Positions 1-7,347 of a DNA stretch of 13,386 bases are shown one piece after another. The position numbers and the translations under genes were made by a program. Origin of the DNA: JAEUSG01 sp964590225. Lineage in GTDB: Bacteria; Fibrobacterota; OXYB2-FULL-49-7; JAEUSG01. The notes beneath the pieces are model-generated. The model did not search any database. It was not told the origin of the DNA and worked only from the letters and a program-made list of their open reading frames with translations. The DNA lies in the NCBI GenBank assembly GCA_964590225.1, contig CAZPWS010000071.1, forward strand, positions 1 to 13,386, written 5' to 3'. How positions within the stretch are numbered: the stretch's first letter is position 1; each line of letters opens with the position of its first letter.

Positions 1-393
1 GCGGCTTAAAGGAGTAATCGGATACATATCATACACAACATTTGACATTAGCTCATTACTAGGCTCATTAAAGTGGGGTTTACTAAAATAGCAATATCAA
101 CTATAACAATTGCTGAATTGGAATATGGAGTTTCCAATAGTCAGCGTCCATTTGAAGCTCAAACCGCACTTTTGGAATTCTTGATGCCTTTTGAAACGTT
201 GGATTTTAATTCTAGTGCAGCATCATGTTATGGGAAAATCAGAAAAGAATTAAAAGACAAGCGCACACCGGTGGGTGATATGGATATGTTAATAGCTTCC
301 GTAGCTATGGCCAATGAACTGATACTTGTAACAAATAATGAAAGAGAATTTAAAAGAATTTCCGGACCTAAAATTGAAAACTGGAAGAATTAG
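1..393 (+). pseudogene. VapC-type PIN ribonuclease toxin, 5' end degraded
   Basis: The frame from GTG at 73 to TAG at 391 encodes the middle and end of a VapC PIN-domain endoribonuclease. Visible are the ISTITIAELEYGV block (acidic E15, E17), the GDMDMLIA helix with D69 and D71, and the terminal TNNEREF block typical of the family. The first strand with the catalytic DTN motif is missing. Upstream, at the expected distance, the frame reads HIIHNI (25-42), which resembles a decayed YLLDTNI, and is then interrupted by TGA (43-45) and TAG (49-51). I see no plausible ATG with a ribosome binding site. Lacking the first catalytic aspartate it is probably inactive. Its antitoxin, if one existed, lies outside the window. 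The family call is firm; the decay reading rests on the in-frame stops, and a sequencing error could also produce it. Confidence 0.75.
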
Positions 394-444
394 AACAAAG
401 ACTGCGCGCCGAAGAAAAGAAGGAAGAGCGGTTAAAGCACATCG

Positions 445-582
445 CACAACATGACGCATGCCGGGCGGCGAAAACGCCGCCGCAAATTGCCGCTTTGATG
501 CCTCCGTCATCGTCCACTTGCTTCACTCGGGCAGTGTAATGTCGGCAACGCGGCAACTTCGGCATGCACGGACCGTTATGTG
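445..582. repeat. attC-like imperfect fold-back
   Basis: CACAAC (445-450) can pair with GTTATGTG (575-582), and GCATGCCG (456-463) pairs perfectly with CGGCATGC (560-567). They are separated by 5- and 7-nt spacers, which is the R''-spacer-L''...L'-spacer-R' layout of an integron attC site. A further perfect 7-bp hairpin, GGCGGCG-AAAA-CGCCGCC, sits at 464-481. The terminal GTTATGT deviates from the classical GTTRRRY core, and no integrase or second site is visible, so this may instead be an unrelated dispersed palindrome. It follows a toxin gene, a common kind of integron cassette cargo. Confidence 0.35.
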
Positions 583-742
583 ATTTGCTTTTCTGTTTTT
601 ACCACAAAAGCTATTTTGGCGTAATGTTTTTTGCGTTCAAACCAGTATGATTCGAATAACCATGATTTTTCCATACATCTTCGCTCAGAAAACAAAGCTA
701 CTTTTTAAACTTTTATATCTTTCTATCCAATAAAAAACCAGC

Positions 743-762
743 GCGTCTAATTTACAAGACGC
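743..762. repeat. Small hairpin
   Basis: GCGTCT (743-748) pairs with AGACGC (757-762) across an 8-nt A/T-rich loop. It lies beyond the 3' end of the minus-strand regulator and could help end its transcript, but no clear T-run follows on either strand. Confidence 0.35.
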
Positions 763-812
763 ATATATTGCCAATTTCTCGTGTTTTAAGACAAAGGCAA
801 ACGCTAAATGCA

Positions 813-833
813 AGACCGCCGTCCTGGCGGTCT
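813..833 (-). terminator. Candidate terminator hairpin for the regulator
   Basis: AGACCGCC (813-820) and GGCGGTCT (826-833) form a perfect 8-bp GC-rich stem with a 5-nt loop, 93 nt beyond the stop of the minus-strand AraC-type gene. On the minus strand the stem is followed by TGCATTT, a weak U-tract, so intrinsic termination is possible but not assured. Confidence 0.4.
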
Positions 834-2294
834 AAAACCGGACGAATTATCCCAGCTTGTTCAATAGGAGGCGCCAAAGGTATCTGAAAGATTGGCGTAT
901 AAGGGCGCAAGCAGCCTTGAATGATTCAGAAGGTCTGTTTTCGCAATTGTCCCGGCGACAAACCTTCAATATCACGGAATACACGAAAAAAAGTAGCTTG
1001 CCCTGCAAAACCAACATCAAAACCGATATCGGTTATACTTTTATCGCTATTAAGAAGGAGCTCTTTTGCTTTCTCAACTCTTTTTCTATTGACAAGGGAC
1101 TGGAAATCAACGCCACCAGCTCTCATTACGGACTGGTAGCGAACCTTACTCATTTTAAGCTTCTGGCGCAGCTGGGTAACTGAAAGGTCGTATTTATAGT
1201 TCTCGTTAATGAATAGTTTTATTCTATCAAGATCGGCTTCAATATCTTTTTTCATTACTGCGCGCTTGCCACCGCCCCGCTTAATCAATACAACAAGTAT
1301 TACTGAAATTAATGCGGCAATAAAAACAACTGTCAAATGTCTCTTTGTATTAACTCTGCAGTTTCCTTTGCCAACTCTCTCATGCAGCACAAAACAAATT
1401 CTCTTGGTAGCAATAATTGCGTCATTACTATCGAATAGATACGCAGCTATCTGCCACATTCCAGGATTAGCCTCTTTCAATAATCGAAATCGCATCCGTA
1501 TAGTCGATGACACTGAATCAATAACAACATTTTTTGAAAATGACGCTGTATAGAGTCCGGCAGAATCTAGATGGAGCCTGCTTGATTCAAATGAACCATC
1601 TCTCTGTTTTTCGAACAACTGATACTTTCCGCCCAATAAACTGAGGTTGATTATGTAGTTTGATTTTTTGTTGAACGCACCACCCTTATTGGATGGTGTT
1701 CTTTGAGTAAAGGAAGTATCATAAATATTAACTACAAGATAACCCAATAAATCAAAACGAGAAATAGAATCCAACCCTATGCAAATATCGTAATAACTAT
1801 CGACGAATATTGTGTCTAGACGCTCGCTATTGCGAACGGAAGCAATATATAGTTCACGGAAGTCCGGCCCACTACTACCATCTTGACAAACACGAATGGG
1901 AGCAGAAAGGGATACGGCGCTTTTATTGCCAAAATTGTTTTCTCTTCTGGCAGTAGCATAATAGGTCCCTGCCGGAAGTCTTGTGGAAATTTTTCTTGTT
2001 GTCCAGAATAGTGCTTCCACATCACGAAACGAAAAGAGAGGGAAGAGTGAAGCGTTATTCCACAATTTGACAAACTACAACTTATCATTGGCTTTTCCGG
2101 TATTACGAATTGTCGGACATCTGAAAAGGCAAAATTGGATGCCGCCATTTTCCAGTTTGTATGGGATTGAATGTCTGTGCTGCCGGAAAGTTCAATAAAT
2201 ATGGATGATTAAAAGAAATTCTGCCACACTCTTGCCCATCAAGAAAAAGGGTGATTTCAACGGAGTCTTTATCATATAGTCGAACATTTGTTTC

Positions 2295-2508
2295 GGGTGC
2301 ATGGCAACAAATGCATAAGAAAAAATGCAATCATCCATGCAAGAGCCGGCGACCCATCCCACTTTCCCTTCCCTACTCGTCCCGTATTTATCTTAAAACT
2401 CAATGAACGGGACTCGCAAGGAAGGGAAAGTTGGGTGGGTAACCTGTTTTATGTATTTTGTATTTTGTCAATTCCTGGTTTTGGGCCTACATTTGTTGCC
2501 ATGCACCC
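2295..2508. mobile_element. 214-bp MITE-like element with perfect TIRs and 9-bp TSD
   Basis: GGGTGCATGGCAACAAATG at 2295-2313 is the exact reverse complement of 2490-2508 (19 of 19). Immediately outside, ATTTGTTTC occurs as a direct repeat at 2286-2294 and 2509-2517, a 9-bp target duplication. No transposase is encoded inside, so this is a non-autonomous element needing a helper. A 9-bp duplication occurs in families such as IS1 and some IS4/IS5 groups, but I cannot assign one. The interior carries a 97-bp palindrome, annotated separately. The insertion lies in the 5' part of the AraC-type regulator. Confidence 0.88.
2348..2444. repeat. 97-bp near-perfect palindrome, copy 1 of a dispersed family
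   Basis: The left arm GGCGACCCATCCCACTTTCC and the reverse complement of the right arm, GGTTACCCACCCAACTTTCC, match over most of about 25 bp. Pairing continues inward through TTCCCTACTCGTCCCGT against TTCCTTGCGAGTCCCGT, giving a long stem. It sits almost centrally in the MITE. A related longer copy is found at 9615-9763 with the same outer ends (GGCGACCCATCC / GGGTGGGT-ACC). Confidence 0.85.
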
Positions 2509-2584
2509 ATTTGTTTCAGCACAGTAGCTTTTTCTGTATTCATCTGTTATTTTTTCCTTTCGTGCATAAACCATATGTAGAATT

Positions 2585-3937
2585 TCACTTCTTAAAAATC
2601 TCTTCCCCATTTGATGCGATTACTTTGCTATACCAGTAAGCCGATTGCTTGAGAGTCCTCTTCTGGGTTGCATAGTCAACATACACCATACCAAACCTTT
2701 TTTGATAACCTGAGCGCCATTCAAAATTATCCAGAAGTGACCAGTGAAAATATCCTTTAATTGGCACGCCATCCTGTCCTGCCTTGGCAAAAGCTTTAAG
2801 ATATTTTTTTATAAAATCAATTCGCTGTACATCTTTTACATCGCCTTCTTCGCTAATCCAATCTGGGCTTGCCAATCCGTTTTCAGTAATATAAACCGGA
2901 AGTTTATAGCGATCGTAATAAAATTTCGGGCCCCAGTAAAGCGATTCCGGAACCACTGGAATACCGACATCTGGATAACCAATAGCTTTTTCAATCTCAA
3001 AAGGTTTCCCGTTGGCCCCCTTTTTAATGTAATTCCCCGTATAAATATTTGTTGCAAAAAAATCTAAGGGCTGATAAATTGTTGGCAAATCTTTTTCCCA
3101 GCCGATTGGCATATCCTCGGCAAATAGTTTTATTCCATCCTCCGGGTATTGTCCCAAATGCACGGGATCGTCCCACCAGCCAATTTGCCACGCGCCTTTT
3201 TGGGTTGTGGCAAACATATTTTCTCTGGCAGCTTCGATATCTTCAACAGATAGTGTCGCGGGAATACTAATGGTTCCGGTTGGAGCCCAGCCAATCAGCG
3301 GCTTTTTTTTGGCGTTAGCCCTGATAGTTTGAACAGCTTTACCATGTGCAATAAGCGCATTATGGCCAGCCAATAACATCTCTGCGGTTGGAAGCGGTAT
3401 TGCCGGCGCCTGATTTAAGCCTGTATAAGCAGCAATAAAACATTGAATTTCGTTATGCGTAAGCCAATGGGTGACACGGTCGGATAGCTTGTTAACAATG
3501 ATACTGGTGTACTCCGCAAAATGGTCGGTTGTCTCCCGATTAAGCCAGCCACCTTTGTAAAAAAGATCCAAAGGAAGATCCCAATGGTAAAGAGTAAGCC
3601 ATGGTTCAATATTGTGCTTAAGCAACTCGTCAACAAGTGCATCGTAGAAATCGAATCCGCGCTGGTTAATTCGGCCAACGCCTTCGGGTAATACTCTCGA
3701 CCATGCCACAGAAAAACGATATGCCTGCAAACCCATTTGCGCCATAATTGATACATCTTCTTTGTATCGATGGTAATGGTCTGTTGCCATATATCCATTG
3801 TGTTTATGCATAATACCATCATTTTTCCGGCACAGCATATCCCATACGCAAGCTTTACGGCCATCCTCAAATGCTGCCCCTTCAATTTGGTAAGCCGCAG
3901 TTGCAGCACCCCATACAAAGTCTTTTGGAAAATTCAT
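2585..3937 (-). CDS. Glycoside hydrolase family 1 beta-glucosidase-like enzyme
   Basis: Full-length 450-residue GH1 enzyme, a cytoplasmic retaining beta-glycosidase hydrolysing aryl- or oligo-beta-glycosides such as cellobiose. It begins MNFPKDFVWGAATAAYQIEG, the classic GH1 N-terminus. It has YHWDLP (117-122), acid/base Glu163 in HNEI (the family usually has NEP, so the proline is replaced), nucleophile Glu352 in ITENG, and the C-terminal HWSLLDNFEW block (399-407). There is no signal peptide. ATG at 3937 follows a GGAG ribosome binding site. A minus-strand promoter is proposed at 4005-4033. The broken AraC-type regulator starts about 10 nt after its stop, suggesting a two-gene sugar-response operon. 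Exact substrate cannot be read from sequence. Confidence 0.93.
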   Translation of the reverse strand: MNFPKDFVWGAATAAYQIEGAAFEDGRKACVWDMLCRKNDGIMHKHNGYMATDHYHRYKEDVSIMAQMGLQAYRFSVAWSRVLPEGVGRINQRGFDFYDALVDELLKHNIEPWLTLYHWDLPLDLFYKGGWLNRETTDHFAEYTSIIVNKLSDRVTHWLTHNEIQCFIAAYTGLNQAPAIPLPTAEMLLAGHNALIAHGKAVQTIRANAKKKPLIGWAPTGTISIPATLSVEDIEAARENMFATTQKGAWQIGWWDDPVHLGQYPEDGIKLFAEDMPIGWEKDLPTIYQPLDFFATNIYTGNYIKKGANGKPFEIEKAIGYPDVGIPVVPESLYWGPKFYYDRYKLPVYITENGLASPDWISEEGDVKDVQRIDFIKKYLKAFAKAGQDGVPIKGYFHWSLLDNFEWRSGYQKRFGMVYVDYATQKRTLKQSAYWYSKVIASNGEEIFKK

Positions 3938-3983
3938 TTGGTTTTCTCCGTTTTTTAGATTCCGTTAGGTAAATAAATTATTA

Positions 3984-4012
3984 TTGCCTGTTATTTAACT
4001 AATGACTATACT
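3984..4012 (+). promoter_or_regulatory. Promoter of the glycosyltransferase operon
   Basis: TTGCCT (3984-3989), a 17-nt spacer and TATACT (4007-4012) make a good sigma-70-type promoter. Transcription would start near 4019, leaving about 22 nt of A/T-rich leader before ATG 4042. Its -10 overlaps the -10 of the opposing promoter. Confidence 0.6.
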
Positions 4013-4033
4013 AATCGTAATGAATAAATGCAA
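4005..4033 (-). promoter_or_regulatory. Promoter of the GH1 gene
   Basis: On the minus strand TTGCAT (4028-4033), 17 nt, then TATAGT (4005-4010). This faces the plus-strand promoter and shares the ATA core of its -10, so one opened DNA segment could serve both directions. Transcription would start near 3998, about 60 nt before the GH1 ATG. Confidence 0.55.
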
Positions 4034-4041
4034 ATAATAAA

Positions 4042-4779
4042 ATGATTTGCCCTCCAAATAAACTTATAATAATTCCAGCTCATAATGAAGAGGAGAGCCT
4101 GCCCTCATTGATTCGTCGGCTTAAACAATATGCCATAGGGTTTGATATCTTAATTGTCGATGATGGCTCACAAGACAAGACGCGAGAAATAGCTAAAACC
4201 GAGGGTTTTGTTGTCCTTTCACACCCTGTTAAGCTGGGCTATGGTGCCGCCATTCAAACAGGCTTTCGATATGCGGTAAATCTTGGATATAAAACTGCCG
4301 TTATTATGGATGCTGATGGCCAGCATCGTCCGGAAGATATAGCCTCTCTTCACGAGCGGTTTAATGAAACTGGCGCAGATCTGTTAATTGGATCCCGATT
4401 AGCCAAGGGCAGACCTCCTGATTTTCCAATTAGTAAACTACTTGTTATGCGTTTGTTCTCGTTAATCATTCTCTTGGCTACCCGAGTGCGGATTGCAGAT
4501 TGTACATCCGGTTTCTGGGTATTAAGCCGTAAATGTTTCACAATATTATCTAAAAACTGCCCTCAAAATCATCCCGACGCCGAAACACTGCTTTGCCTGA
4601 TGCTGGATGGTATGCAAATCGATGAATTTCCTGTTACTTTCGACTCAAGGCGGTTTGGTCGTTCTATGTTTACTCTGTCAACAACTATTTATTATCCTTT
4701 TTACATGTTTTTGGAATTATCATCATTGCTATTAACTTCTATACTTAAACTGTTCATCAAGAGGAGAAAACTCGCATGA
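4042..4779 (+). CDS. GT2 family glycosyltransferase (polyprenyl-phosphate sugar synthase type)
   Basis: A 245-residue GT-A fold glycosyltransferase that probably moves a sugar from a nucleotide donor to polyprenyl phosphate at the inner membrane face. Motifs in order: PAHNEEESL (12-20), VDDGSQDKT (39-47) for nucleotide binding, HPVKLGYGAAIQTGF (61-75), the metal-binding DADGQH (90-95), and a DCTSGFWVLSR acceptor-side block. It is most like DPM1/DpgA-type enzymes. The C-terminus has one hydrophobic stretch (about 215-238). The ATG at 4042 lacks a strong Shine-Dalgarno and lies close to the predicted transcription start. It overlaps the next gene by ATGA, so translation is likely coupled. With the downstream DUF2304 and membrane glycosyltransferase this forms a standard lipid-linked sugar transfer operon. 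Confidence 0.9.
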   Translation: MICPPNKLIIIPAHNEEESLPSLIRRLKQYAIGFDILIVDDGSQDKTREIAKTEGFVVLSHPVKLGYGAAIQTGFRYAVNLGYKTAVIMDADGQHRPEDIASLHERFNETGADLLIGSRLAKGRPPDFPISKLLVMRLFSLIILLATRVRIADCTSGFWVLSRKCFTILSKNCPQNHPDAETLLCLMLDGMQIDEFPVTFDSRRFGRSMFTLSTTIYYPFYMFLELSSLLLTSILKLFIKRRKLA

Positions 4780-5129
4780 ATATTGATCCCAAAGGCAAGG
4801 CATTAATTCTACTTTTTCTTGCTGCTTTAATAATTCTGCTGCTGAATTTATTTCGCAAAAAAAGTCTTAGGGCAGAATACTTTTTCTGGTGGCTTTTTGG
4901 AATAATAATTGCAGGATTTCTTGTTACCGCAGATACTGTGGTCTCAAGACTTACAAGTTTAGTGGGTGCTAATCTGGAAATCTCATTCTTAATTCTATGT
5001 TCCCTTTTTTTTATCACCTGCTCATTGGTCCTAATTACTATGCGGCTCTCGCGCGTTCAGGAACAAATGAAGGAATTAGTTCAGAATATAGCCTTATCCG
5101 ATTCGGATAAGCCGCGAGAAAATGAATGA
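4776..5129 (+). CDS. DUF2304 family membrane protein
   Basis: A 117-residue integral membrane protein with three hydrophobic segments (about 9-24, 35-53 and 66-90), a short conserved-looking FRKKSLRAEYFFWWLFG loop between the first two, and a charged cytoplasmic tail. This is the DUF2304 pattern, which commonly follows DPM1-like glycosyltransferases. Its biochemical role is not established; it may anchor or assist the upstream enzyme. It is joined by ATGA overlaps to both neighbours (4776-4779 and 5126-5129), so all three genes are translationally coupled. Confidence 0.85.
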   Translation: MNIDPKGKALILLFLAALIILLLNLFRKKSLRAEYFFWWLFGIIIAGFLVTADTVVSRLTSLVGANLEISFLILCSLFFITCSLVLITMRLSRVQEQMKELVQNIALSDSDKPRENE

Positions 5130-6877
5130 ATAAAAAACTGTTTGGTCCTGGCAATTTAATTGGCCTGACTTTATTGACAATTGGAATCTTTGCCATACAA
5201 CAGGGATTAACAGAAAAATTGGTAAATATAGAGTTGTATTATTTTGCTCCAGTATTCCTGGTATTGAGTATTATAGCTCTTTTTGTTCTTGAATGGTTAA
5301 ATAAGCGTTTTAATTTGGATATACCTATGGGAAAGATTTGGCTTTTACTTATCCCGTGGGGCATACCAGCCCTTGCTTGGCTGCCATTGGAACTTCCACA
5401 GTCGTTTAATCATTATATCGCGCGGCTGCGAACTTTTTCTAATTTGGCAATCTGTTTATGGATCCTTGGTTTTTTTCTCTTTTATCGTACATGGTACAAA
5501 GAAAAAAACTTTTCGACTCGGGCAAATTTTTTGAGAATTTTCTTGTTTTATTTATTGGTGTTTGCAGTTTTAGGCGGATTATCGATGCAGTGGTACCGCT
5601 CTGGCGATGAGCCACTATACATCATGAATACTCAAAGCTTGGTAAAAGATAAAGATTTTGACTTAGCTAATAATTGCGATGCCAGTTATCTGAATATTTA
5701 TACGGACCACTTAGGATTGACAAACGATTTTTCAGATGAACGAAATCTACTTTTTTACGCAAAAGTTTTTTTTCACTCTGGTACATTTAGTAAAGTCAAT
5801 GGCCAATGGAAACTTTATTCTGCCGGTGGGATTGGTTTACCGCTGCTTTTGGCTCCGGGATACCTCATCGCCGGTAAGGCTGGCATGGTAGCAGTTGTAT
5901 CGTTATTAGCCATACTAACCCTCTTGATGGTATATGGCCTATTGGTGGAACGGGGCACTAATCACGCGCAAGCGTTTGCGTTAACAACAGGTGTTGGGTT
6001 GCTTTCCCCGTTTGTCTTTTATGCATCACATTTTTATCCGGAAATCCCTGCTGCATTTATTCTTGTCCTTATGGTTAAATTTCGACAACCTGTTCCATGG
6101 TTTGGTGAAATACTATTGGGCGCTGCTGCTGGTTATCTTGCGTGGCTATCAACTCGTATGCTTCCACTACTCCTGGGATGCGCCGTAATCCGTATTTGGG
6201 TAAATAGGACAGAGCTTCGTACACTTCTTTTATTTATCACTTTTACGGTTATTGTTACTGCCGGTAGCATTGCCTACAACCTGCATATTCACGGAAGCTT
6301 TGTTAACAATGGCATGGGCATAGTGGGGGCAGAAGCTGCTCTCTATAATTTTTATCCTGCGGAGGCTCCTACTACGAAAATTGGCCTCCTTGCTACTTTT
6401 ATTGCACACTTTCTTGATTCAGATTTTGGCCTTATTCCGTTTTATCCATTTCTTACTCTATATCTTGTTGTCCTGATTGCTAATTGGCGAAGCGGACAGA
6501 TTCAGACTTGGCTGTTTTTTTTGTTTTTTGGATATACAACTATAATATCATTTGTTCCATGGTTTGGTACATATTGCTTTCCGGCGCGATATCTAACCCC
6601 TTTAATGCCTCTTTTTGCTCTTAGTAAACCTCGTTTTGGCAAGGCCGCCCGTTGGTTAGCAGTAATCGGGGCGTTGTGGGTCATTATTGGAAATGTTTAT
6701 CCATCGTTAATTTTTCAGCCGACTTTCTACACAAAATTTGGATTGCCCTTTCCGCGACTGTCAAATACAAACTTAACCGGAACAGATATTGGATTGACAA
6801 TTTTTTGGATGGCGATTTTGATATTTAGCATTTTGAAAACTTTTAAGATATGTAGAACAAGGAACAATGATTTATAG
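5126..6877 (+). CDS. Integral membrane glycosyltransferase, GT39/ArnT-like (GT-C fold)
   Basis: A 583-residue polytopic membrane protein with roughly a dozen hydrophobic helices. After the fourth or fifth helix a loop carries SGDEPLY (D161, E162), matching the acidic motif that GT39/GT83-type enzymes use to bind metal and polyprenyl-phosphate sugar. A long extracytoplasmic loop follows (about 165-240: LYSAGGIGLPLLLAPGY and surrounding residues). These enzymes transfer sugars from a lipid carrier to proteins, lipids or polysaccharides on the outer face of the inner membrane. It would use the product of the upstream GT2 enzyme. It starts at an ATGA overlap. The acceptor cannot be deduced. The family call is fairly sure, a finer one is not. 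Confidence 0.8.
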   Translation: MNKKLFGPGNLIGLTLLTIGIFAIQQGLTEKLVNIELYYFAPVFLVLSIIALFVLEWLNKRFNLDIPMGKIWLLLIPWGIPALAWLPLELPQSFNHYIARLRTFSNLAICLWILGFFLFYRTWYKEKNFSTRANFLRIFLFYLLVFAVLGGLSMQWYRSGDEPLYIMNTQSLVKDKDFDLANNCDASYLNIYTDHLGLTNDFSDERNLLFYAKVFFHSGTFSKVNGQWKLYSAGGIGLPLLLAPGYLIAGKAGMVAVVSLLAILTLLMVYGLLVERGTNHAQAFALTTGVGLLSPFVFYASHFYPEIPAAFILVLMVKFRQPVPWFGEILLGAAAGYLAWLSTRMLPLLLGCAVIRIWVNRTELRTLLLFITFTVIVTAGSIAYNLHIHGSFVNNGMGIVGAEAALYNFYPAEAPTTKIGLLATFIAHFLDSDFGLIPFYPFLTLYLVVLIANWRSGQIQTWLFFLFFGYTTIISFVPWFGTYCFPARYLTPLMPLFALSKPRFGKAARWLAVIGALWVIIGNVYPSLIFQPTFYTKFGLPFPRLSNTNLTGTDIGLTIFWMAILIFSILKTFKICRTRNNDL

Positions 6878-6922
6878 TATAATAAAATCAATTCGGCCAA
6901 CTCACTGGCTAAAACGCTGATG

Positions 6923-6987
6923 GTTTCGTTGATTATCTAGCGATCAATTAAGAGCTGTGTGCCCTATCCAGTTATGGGCAACGAAAC
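6923..6987. repeat. 65-nt fold-back after the glycosyltransferase operon
   Basis: GTTTCGTTG (6923-6931) and CAACGAAAC (6979-6987) are perfect 9-bp inverted repeats. Between them GCCC (6961-6964) can pair with GGGC (6976-6979). It lies 46 nt past the operon stop. It could act as a transcript 3' end or be another dispersed palindrome; no T-run follows. Confidence 0.5.
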
Positions 6988-7223
6988 TTTCAAGCATTCA
7001 AGCCTCTGGACTTTTTAGCAGAAGTGACACAACACACCGAATAACAGTAGAAAAGGCGAATGAACTTGCGGAGATAAACAGGTTGCTTGATATGAAGATT
7101 TTGGAGACGATATGCCGAATTACGATGTGGTGAGTTTACCGCACCATGGTGTTTACGAAACAGTAGAATGGACTGAATGACGAAAAGTTTACTTTGGTTC
7201 TGTGGTAGTATTTGTCAAAATAA

Positions 7224-7253
7224 TTGTTTTTGAGGGAATTGGCATGATATATT
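7224..7253 (+). promoter_or_regulatory. Possible promoter of the lipoprotein gene
   Basis: TTGTTT (7224-7229), 18 nt, TATATT (7248-7253), about 95 nt before ATG 7348. In A/T-rich DNA such matches arise by chance, so this is tentative. Confidence 0.3.
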
Positions 7254-7347
7254 GATGTAAACTGGCGATACAGAGATCAGAGATACGGAAATTGAGCCAA
7301 GGTTGGGAAATTTGTCGAGGCAGGGGATCTTCTCCTATAAGTTACTA

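Larger units (their letters stand above)
394..925. other. Non-coding structured gap
   Basis: No convincing gene lies between the VapC remnant and the 3' end of the AraC-type regulator. Frame 381-539 is open and begins with a charged helical stretch (LEELEQRLRAEEKKEERL) resembling the C-terminal tail of some nuclease or coiled-coil proteins, but it has no start and its second half looks random. The gap contains several inverted repeats that are listed separately: an attC-like fold-back and two compact hairpins nearer the regulator. Confidence 0.6.
926..2574 (-). pseudogene. Membrane-anchored AraC-family sensor-regulator, frameshifted and MITE-interrupted
   Basis: The intact 3' part (926-2065) encodes beta-rich extracytoplasmic sequence containing an Fn3-like LPAGTYYATA segment, one membrane helix (LTVVFIAALISVILVVLI, about residues 244-262 counted from 2065), and a C-terminal AraC HTH ending near SITDIGFDVGFAGQATFFRVFRDIEGLSPGQLRKQ. 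The frame opens only at a TTG after an in-frame TAG. Further upstream two other frames continue protein-like sequence: 2103-2285 (VRLYDKDSVEITLFLDGQE) and about 2148-2020 (FVIPEKPMISCSLSNC). This suggests frameshifts near 2150 and 2020. The 2295-2508 element interrupts the 5' end; removing it with one target copy gives an open frame back to ATG at 2574, ten nt after the glycosidase stop. The family is known to couple periplasmic sensing to transcription; here it may have regulated the adjacent beta-glycosidase. The exact original start is uncertain. Confidence 0.65.
6878..7347. other. Intergenic gap without recognisable genes
   Basis: Several short frames exist (for example ATG at 7112 for 22 residues, containing SLPHHG) but none is long enough or similar enough to a known family to call. 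The region starts with an inverted repeat near the operon end, described separately, and ends with a possible promoter for the lipoprotein gene. Confidence 0.6.

Noticed and set aside
381..539. Open frame with charged coiled-coil start after the VapC remnant
   Set aside because: No start codon or ribosome binding site, and the second half is low-similarity sequence inside the fold-back; at most a gene scrap.
2288..2639. Overlapping plus-strand ORFs with hydrophobic stretches
   Set aside because: They lie within the MITE and over the GH1 3' end, have no ribosome binding site and look like readings of inverted repeats.
7041..7180. Short frames ITVEKANELAEINRLLDMKILE and MPNYDVVSLPHHGVYETVEWTE
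   Set aside because: Protein-like but too short and without a recognisable family; could be decayed gene fragments, not supportable as features.
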